Source: Paramoeba atlantica
Lineage: Eukaryota; Discosea
NCBI GenBank assembly: GCA_977017575.1
Contig: CDRNVI010000142.1
Location: forward strand, 1-64,000
DNA: 64,000 nucleotides
Direction: 5' to 3'
Every line of letters starts with the position of its first letter. Within the stretch, counting starts at the first letter, position 1. This document shows, piece after piece, positions 56,033-64,000 of the stretch. The position numbers and the translations under genes were made by a program. Under the pieces are notes generated by a model, which was not told the DNA's origin, made no database searches, and worked only from the letters and a program-made list of their open reading frames with translations.

Positions 56033-59000
56033 TTATGATTGAATGGAGCCATCAATTGTAGTGCTAGAGTTTCTTGATGTGAGCATTGATTTTGATGTTG
56101 ATGCAATAACTGCCACTTGTGCAAACTGTCTCTGATTGAATTGAATTAACAAGAAAGTCATCATTAAAACTTCTGTTAAGAATAATGTAATGAACATATA
56201 AATTGATGATGCAAAATCAGCAACAAGAATAATCAAAAACAAGATTGATCGAATCAAAAAAGCAATTGTAAATGTCCCTCCAACTACAATCACAAACTGT
56301 TGTTTTGAAGAAGCCATTTTCTTTGCAGATTGAAAGACTTGATAAGAGTAGTAGAAAAAAATACCCCCTAATCCAATTGTTACACCAATAATAATGGATT
56401 GATAAACAATTGCCAATTGTCTTGTTCTTTCTTCTTCTTTATCATAAGAAACAACAACTCGTCCTTCACAAGCTGATTCTCCTGATGAACCATCTGGAGA
56501 AATTAAAGAAAAAAGGGCGAAAAGATCAGAAACAAAAAAGAAAGAAAAATTACAAAGAAGAATTACATTTCCAATAAATAAGAGAATAAAAATCAGAATA
56601 AATGAAATCAGAATAAATTTAAAACAAACCAACAATTGATTCAGAATAAACAAGTGTAACAATCAGCCACAAACCCCAAACAAAAGACCACCCAAAAATC
56701 AAAATATATTTGACTTGTTCTTGAGGAAAGAAACCCTTTCTGAACACAATTCTTTTGAAAGTGTAAATCGAAAAAACAAGAATTGAAAACAACAAAAATG
56801 TTGGGATTTCGAAAACAACAAAATAAGCAACTGGTTCATTTTCAAATCTTCCTGTAAAATGGAAAATCATATTTTAGTGTTTCATATTTTTAACATTATT
56901 ATTATTTCTTATTGATTCTTATTGATTCTTATTAATTCTTATTCTTCATTTGTATTCCTCATTTTTTATTATTTGTTATATTCTTATTTCTTATTCTTAT
57001 GAATCCTTTTGTTTGGCTTTTTTGAAAACAATTTTGTTCTCCTTATTACAGTTGAAAATCATTTTGTGTTCAAAAAACAACAAAAAAAAAGATAAGAAAC
57101 CTTTTGGATAAAGAAACATAAAAACAGCTCGAAAGATACACAAGACAATGAAAATGATTGTTGAAATGTGTGGTAACTTGAAAAGGTCTCGTTTTCCAGA
57201 TCGATCACCAGTCACAAGAAACATAGTCTACTCATCTTTCATTTCAGAAACAAAAAAGATTGAACTTTGAAAAAGAATAAAAAGAATAATAAAAAAAAAG
57301 AAAAGAAAAAGAATAAAAGAATAAAGCATCATCAGAACAAAAATAAAAATTGGTAAAGAAAAAAAACCAATCCAGCAAGACACCAAAATCCAAGAAAACA
57401 ATAACAAGCCCCAAGAGTGTACATCAGAGACCTTGTAGTATCACTTGTATATTCATTATCTATTTCTTCATAATGAACCAATCTTAAGATTGGAAACAAA
57501 CGAATCACTCCAGAATCTGAGAAAACAGATTGGTAATCAATTTGTGCACACAACCATCCAATTGAGTTTATATCTTCAATGTTAATTTCACTTTCTTCCA
57601 ACCCTTTTTAAAGAAAAAAAGAAAAGGTTAAAAAAGATTCCAACTCTCTTTTGGTTGAATGAAAAAAAAAAAAATAATCTTGAATAAATCAGCAAATAAA
57701 AAATAAAAGAAAAAGAAAAAGAAAACGACAAACCAACAGGATAAATAAAAACTAATTCAGAAGTAGTATACCCAAAATCAGGAACATACTCTCCCACATA
57801 CTCTCCCCCCAACATTGGATCAAGAGACAATCTCAAACAAACTTCAAATTGACCAATCAACTCAGGATTCAAAAAACTCAAAACAACACCATCTCCAAGA
57901 ACTTCTCCAACTGTTGCATCATTTTGATTGATTACAATTCCTTGTTTTCTTTCCTTTTGCCATCGGAAAGAGACAGGAGGGGGAACAAAAGGAGCAACGA
58001 ACCAGTTCTGGAATAATTGAAAAATGAATTAAATAAAGGATCCAAAATAAACCAGAAGAAAAGAAAGAAGAAAAGAGAAAAGAAAACTCGATAAATAATA
58101 GAAATATTCAAAAAACTGCATTGAGATGTTGTTGAATTAGGATGAAATGTAACTCGAGCAGAAGGATCCTATTTTAAGAATTCATTTTAAATTTGTGATA
58201 AATCAAATAAATAAATAAATAAAATATCTCATAAAAGATAAAATGAAATACTCAAAAAAGAGGAATAAAAATTCTAATGAGAAAAACCTTTACAAAAGAA
58301 GGTTCACCCTGACAGACTGCAGCAAATCCCATTAAAACTTCTTTCTCTTGTTCTCCAACAACATAACAATGTTCTCCTGGTGTTTTTTGAAATAAAATCA
58401 AAATTAAGAGAAAGGAAAGAGAAAAGAAGGGAGAAGAGAAAAAAAAAAAGAAGAGAAAAGAAAAGAAAGGAAGGAAGAGAAAGAAAGAAAAGAAGTGAGA
58501 AAGAGAGAGAGAAAAAAAACCTCCATCTCCAGAAAGACAATCACAAACAAGTGTGGCAACTGGCTTTGTAATTGACTCAGATTCACAAATAATCTCCGAT
58601 TTTAGTGAAAATATAAACTTTTCTTCCCCACTTGATTGAAATATGAATTGAGAGAATGGAGAGAATGGAGAGAATGGAGAGAGAAGAGAGAACAAGAAAA
58701 AAGAAAGAAAGAAAAAACCTTTGTTTAATCCAATCACTCAACAAAATAAATGAAAGAGAATTTTGCATAACAAAAGAAGATTGTAATTCAACAGGTCTCC
58801 ATTCAAGGGGTCGTGGAATTCCACCTTGCCAAACTCCTGGAGTCCACACCCATCTATTTTGCAGTTCTCCTCCTTTTTAAAGAAAGAAAAAGAGAGAGGA
58901 GAGAGGAAAGAAGAAAGGGAGAAGAGAAGAGAGAATCAGATGTCTAAAAGAAAAAAAAAAGAAAATCATCTTTCAAAAACAAACCATGACAATTACATTG

Positions 59001-62000
59001 TTCTTCATCAAGAATCCAAAGTAAAGTATCTTCTCGTCGACTAAAGATTTGGCAACCATATCGAGTTTGGACTTGAGCAAGACATTCTTCTTTTGTCTGT
59101 GCAGGTTCCACCCACGCCCAAAAGATAAATGGATCAGTGAATGGTACACAATCAACAGAATTCTCAATAATTGGTGACATACAACCAACTCCAGTTCTTT
59201 TAAATGGAGATGGACAAAAAGGATTTGCATTGGAAATATATTCTCCTGAGCTCATGCAAGTACCATACTAAAAAAAGAAGAGGGTTTTCTTAAAAAAATG
59301 AAAAAAAAAAAGAAATTCATTTGTCAAACCTGAACATCAACAGGATACTCCTCTGATCGAACAATAGTTGTCCAAATACGATCAGAACAAGACCCAGATT
59401 GTTCGCATTCCTCTTGAGTACCACAAACATGCCAGCGACTCACATAACATCCAAGATATCTTTGAGGAAAAGGTTCTCCTGAACATTCTCCCACCTCATT
59501 TTGTTGACAAGTTGCCCAAACACTTCTTGAAGGAAACTGTTGTTTGTTTTGGATCAGAAAAGTGAAATCAGAAAGAAAGATCAGAAAAGTGAAAAAAAGA
59601 AAACAAAAAGTGAAAAACAAAAAAAAAACTCCCAACAAAACAGAAACAAAAAAAGAAAAACAAGAGAGAAGAGAAAGAGAAATGAGAACCAGAGAACAAG
59701 AATCTGAAGAAGAAACACCATCAAGAACACACAAATTCCCTTGATACCACTCTGTTACAACTGAATTGTCTGAACCATACAATTCACAAGATTCCAAAGA
59801 GTCAACATCAGATGCATAACAAACTCCTTCAATATTTGTGATGGATTCACAACTTTCTCCAAAACAATCTGTTGTACATTGCGCAGCCATTGCTCTATTA
59901 TTCAAAATTATTCTTTCTCAAAGGAGAGTTGTTTGTTGTCTTTCTGAAAAAGAATGTGGTTGTGAATGTGGTTGTGATTTGGAGTAGTTTGTTTTATTTT
60001 CAAACCTGCACTCAGATTCTGTCAGAGTGAAATCAATAGAACCATCAGGAAGTTCACAAGCAATTGCTGATTCACAAGAAGCTTCATCTACAATCCCAGG
60101 AACTTCCATACACGGTAAATCTCCATTTGGTGGACAATACAAACAAAAAGATCCTAAACACAAATGAGAAAAAAAAAACCATCACCAAGAGAATTCATCA
60201 AAAAACAAAAACAATCCAAAAAAACCAGTGCATTCTGACGAATCTTCTGCAACACATTTTGGTTCATCTGGACAAAGTTCTTCTGTTGCCTCAATGTACT
60301 TGAACATTGGTCCACAAAAATCATGACAACCAGTGGAATTCTGAAAAAATCAATCAAAAAATGGAAGGAGGAAAAAAGGAGGAAAAAAGGAGGAAAAAAG
60401 GAGGAAAAAAGGAGGAAAAAAGGAGGAAAAAAGGGGGGGAAAAGAGAAACCATTTGACAAAAAGTACCCAAACAAAAATTGGATGGGCAAAATGCAAAAG
60501 CAAGGTCAGTTTCTTGAGGATAATGGAAACCCAATCGTTCTGTGAAGCATCCAAGATCAGAAGCTTCATATTGATATCGAGTTCGATGTGAAATATCAAG
60601 AGGATTTTCTGGATTCACACAGTCTCTGATTGTTGCTGCTTTTTTAAGTGCTTGGAAAAATTCTGGTGATGTTTTCGAATAGTTGGCAACACTTGATGGC
60701 AACACACTTCTCCTACAAAAAAAAATAATTATTTTCTCTTTTGTTGAATTTTGAGAGAAGACCAAAGAAATAAAAAACACAAACTTTAAGAATGATTCTT
60801 CAGATGAAGACATTTTGAGAATGTAACAGGAGAGAAATTGGTCTTCAAACTGTCCCAAGATTGTAAATCAACATTTTCATTCAAAAAAAAAAGAAAGAGA
60901 AAGAAAGGAGAAAAAAGAAAGAGAGGAATGAAGAAAAAAGAGCAATCAAACAAAGAAAGGAAAAAGAAAGAGAAAAAGAAAAAGAAAATGAGAAGAAACC
61001 TGTTGCAAAGGAGGTAAAACACAACGATTTTGATAACAAATCCCAAGAAACTGATCACATTCTGAATTTTCTTGACATCTAAATCCCAAATAGTCTCCTT
61101 TCAAATTTTAAAAAGTTTAGTTCAAGAAAAGAAAAGAATAGAGAAAACTAACAAAGAATAGATAATAGATAAGAAGAATAAGTAAAAATAGATAACCTCC
61201 AAAACCAACTTCAATCAAACAATCAATAAACTGATTTTGAATAATATCCACCAAAAAAAGAGAGAGTGCACTCTCATAATTCTATCAGAAATATGTTATT
61301 ATCATTATTCACAACAATAAGTAAAAAAAACTTGAAACTTTAAAGAAATCAAAAATAGAAAAAAATCAAACATCAATTCCAGAAGTACATCCAAGAATTG
61401 GATCATCCACATAATTCAAAGAAAAAGAAAGTTCTTCATAAAAAGATTCTGCACATTCTGGAATTTCACATTCGCTCACAACCGCTTCGTCTGTGTACAA
61501 ATCCAAAGTTGTATTGTATGAAAAGGGTAAACAACATGAAACAAACTATGAAACAAACTATGAATAAATTATCCCTTTTCAAAAAGAAAGACAAAGAGAA
61601 AACTGTTAAATATGGGTTGCAACAAGGATCTGCAGCCCATTCAAGAGTCCCAGTTGTCTCCAAACAAGTTGTTTGATCGTCCAAATCGACAAAAGTTTCC
61701 ACTGAATCCAGATTATAAGCAACTGAATAAATTTAAAAATTAGTCACACATTTTTTCAAATGAAATCCTGTTTCCACTGAATCCTTTAAGTACAGTAGAG
61801 AGGGTGCAAAAGGACCAATACACTACTTCACAACACAAAAGAAGTCTCTTTGAGGGATGTTAATGAAAGAATGAAAAAGAAGAGAGAACACCTTCTGTTG
61901 TACAAGTTGTTGCCAAAATTGCTGCATCCATGATATCCAATGTGTACTATGATTTTAAATCCATTAATTGAATGAAAAGAAAAGAAAATAGAAAATAGAA

Positions 62001-64000
62001 AATAGAAAAATCACCCTCAACAAAAACTAAATCAACACACAGAGAGATAGAAAACAAGAAACAGATCAATGATAATATTACCTTGATAAATTGAGTTCCA
62101 AGAAGAGTTGTTTGCTCCGGAACAGCTAAAAGTTGCTCACTCACAAGTTCTTGATAAATGGTGTATTTGTCCCTTGTTGTGGGTTTTGATGTTAGAAAAG
62201 TTATCTTCTTTTTCAAAATATGATCTCTTTCTTCTTTTTCCTTCCTTCTCAACAACACAAACAAAAAATAATAAAAAAAAAAAATAATACTGGTCACATT
62301 CTGGAAATACAAAATTGGGAATGGAGGAAATTGCAATATGGGGAAGAAAAGCAGACACTCTGTTTTTGATGGTTTCAGGAACTGAGTCATGTCCATTATT
62401 TGGAAGTGCTAATGGTTCTCCAAATTCATTTGTAATTGATGTCACCATCACTGACACCTATCATCATTGTCAAAAAAAAAAAAACACAAAGAACTCAAAA
62501 AAAAAGATTGAGAACAGTTCTCTCTCCCCTTCTAAATCAAAAAAACAAATTCTCAAAATTATTCTTGTCTTTGTGGAGATGAACTAACCTGATCTAAATC
62601 TAATGAAAGGGGACTCAAATTCGCAATAGTCAATCCAATCACAGCAACAAGTGTATTTTCTTCAATTGTTGAAAGACCACTGTCCAAATACATTTGTTGA
62701 AGATCCATGGTTGTCTCATAAAAGTAAAGTAAAGGTGAAGGAGGGAACAAATAAAGAGGGTCTGTCGATGGAGTAATAACCCAGTCAAAGCACTGGGTGT
62801 AGGAGTCAAGACAAGCAAAATGTTGTTCTTCAAAGGTTACTCCAGTAACAGACTGTAACCCATCTTGATATGTCAAACTTGCATGTGGGAACTCTGTTAA
62901 TTTGAGACGAACAGTCTAGAGGATGAAACAAAAGAAAAATATCAATAACTTTTTTTTGAAACATTGACATCTGAGAAAAGTTGTATTCATACGAAAGAAA
63001 AAAAAAATATTACAGACCTCTGACACTGTTGAAAATGCCACCTGCCATTTCCCTTCTTTTTCAAATGCTCGGGTTCCACATACAATATATGTGACTTCAT
63101 CTTCAAAACAAGCACTGAACACGATCCCTTCATTTCTATTTTGGTAGATCTTTCCAATCACTGAATTTCCGAAAGCTGGAAAAAAGTTCAAAAACTCATT
63201 TTCTCTTCTTCAACAGAAATGAAATTTAAACAACAAATAATCAAAACAAAACATCCAGCTGGATTTTAACAAAATAAAAAGGCATTCCAACAAATCAAAA
63301 GTGGAATTCTTACATGCAGAAATCCCAATTTGAGTTGGAAGACAGTACAAATCAGTATTTGGATCTGACCCAAATCCAGTCAGACCAAGAGAATAAGTAT
63401 GACATCCTTGTGGGACTGCTGTAAGTAACTGAACCAACCCTGTCCTACAAATTTTTTTTTGGGGGGGGGAATCGATTAAAAATTTAATTTAATTCATTTT
63501 AAAATTCTAAATAAAATTAAATCAATTTTTTAAAAATAAAATCAATTAATTGAAATTAATGAAATTAAATAAAACAAAAAAAGAAAAAAAAGAGAGAAAA
63601 AACAAACACTGGATTCAAATCATCAAAGGTAAAGATGCGAGAAACACCATCCTCCAAACAAAGGACAGGATCACCCCCCAATCCTGCATACTCATACTCT
63701 ACATCTGGAATGTCATCACATGAAATCCTCACAGGTGGAGCTGGAAGTGGATATGTCTGTGTTTTTTGGGGAATTGAGAAAGAAAAAAGAATGAGTTTTA
63801 TGTTGTTACATTTACACTTTTGATCTCAAGACTGACAAATGTAAAGAGATGAAACTCACAAAACAACAAAATGAAAGCAAGAAAATAAACTTGGGATGAA
63901 GCATGAATATCGATCACAAAAGAAGTTGATTGAGGTGCAAAAACTGAACCAGCATAAGTTCCAACATTGTATTCAGGATGAACAATTGGGCAAATTTGAA
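56033..64000 (-). CDS. Large cysteine-rich seven-transmembrane receptor-like protein (5' end beyond window)
   Basis: 28 exons keep one frame across every junction: 56033-56493, 56630-56851, 57101-57227, 57368-57603, 57734-58007, 58088-58168, 58288-58376, 58521-58630, 58719-58872, 58985-59267, 59330-59536, 59717-59894, 60006-60153, 60226-60340, 60451-60712, 60785-60849, 61000-61097, 61197-61281, 61372-61490, 61624-61722 (donor least sure), 61892-61946, 62082-62172, 62291-62457, 62589-62915, 63018-63175, 63314-63444, 63608-63756, 63891 to the edge. This gives at least 1,530 residues. The long N-terminal part is extracellular in type, with many Cys-rich modules (YLGCYVSRWHVC, DLGCFTERLG, GVGCMSPI). 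The last 300 residues hold seven hydrophobic helices, from SLMYTLGACYCFLG to the TEVLMMTFLLIQF helix, broadly like THH1/TOM1/TOM3 or other GPCR-like proteins. Inferred role: plasma-membrane receptor; ligand unknown. Confidence 0.88.
60358..60440. repeat. Intronic minisatellite
   Basis: Seven to eight units of 'aggaggaaaaa' within the intron at 60341-60450 of the receptor-like gene. A smaller 10-base array ('gagaatggag') lies in the intron at 58631-58718. Confidence 0.85.

Overview
This is one end of a nuclear chromosome of an AT-rich eukaryote, most likely a protist or alga. The left 550 bases are a perfect CCCTAAA telomere tract (the plant, algal and alveolate type). Coding regions further in are split into many small exons by short introns of 60-250 bases. 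Introns usually start GTTT, end AG, and are pyrimidine-rich on the sense strand. I cannot name the species.

Layout. 0-5.5 kb: telomere, a subterminal block, tRNA-derived SINE copies and a decayed LINE end. 5.6-13 kb: GA-rich DNA that looks like plain simple repeat, but on the minus strand resolves into repeated cassettes of small in-phase exons. A tyrosine-recombinase remnant has landed between two of those exons. 13.4-16.2 kb: a fossil Ty1/copia-type element. 17-21.7 kb: a decayed spliced coding region on the minus strand with transposase-like motifs. 23-24.9 kb: a plus-strand gene, probably dead, ending in a 2-oxoglutarate/Fe(II)-dioxygenase-like domain. 26-31.6 kb: a repeat array. 31.8-41.2 kb: a 1.4 kb tandem duplication whose second copy holds a full-length, apparently intact 6.6 kb LINE. 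41.6-44.8 kb: a 92 bp tandem array carrying a MITE-like element, then a 365 bp satellite. 45.5-46.5 kb: a second copy of the block that adjoins the telomere. 46.6-47.5 kb: a single-frame pseudogene. 47.7-53.7 kb: a fossil Ty3/Gypsy chromovirus with a nested SINE. 54.1-55.2 kb: a nearly complete Tc1/mariner-like transposase. 56-64 kb: the one convincing host gene, with 28 or more exons on the minus strand, encoding a cysteine-rich ectodomain joined to a seven-transmembrane domain.

Two themes link the regions. First, several dead coding copies keep their reading frame but have gained stops reachable by C-to-T or G-to-A change, and the decayed LINE differs from the intact one mostly by such transitions outside CpG as well as inside it. 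This resembles repeat-induced point mutation or another cytosine-deamination process. Second, exon and intron strands differ so strongly in purine content that GA/CT-rich stretches can mark transcription direction and hide real exons. Gene models were built by eye from frame continuity and splice-site position. No similarity search was possible.
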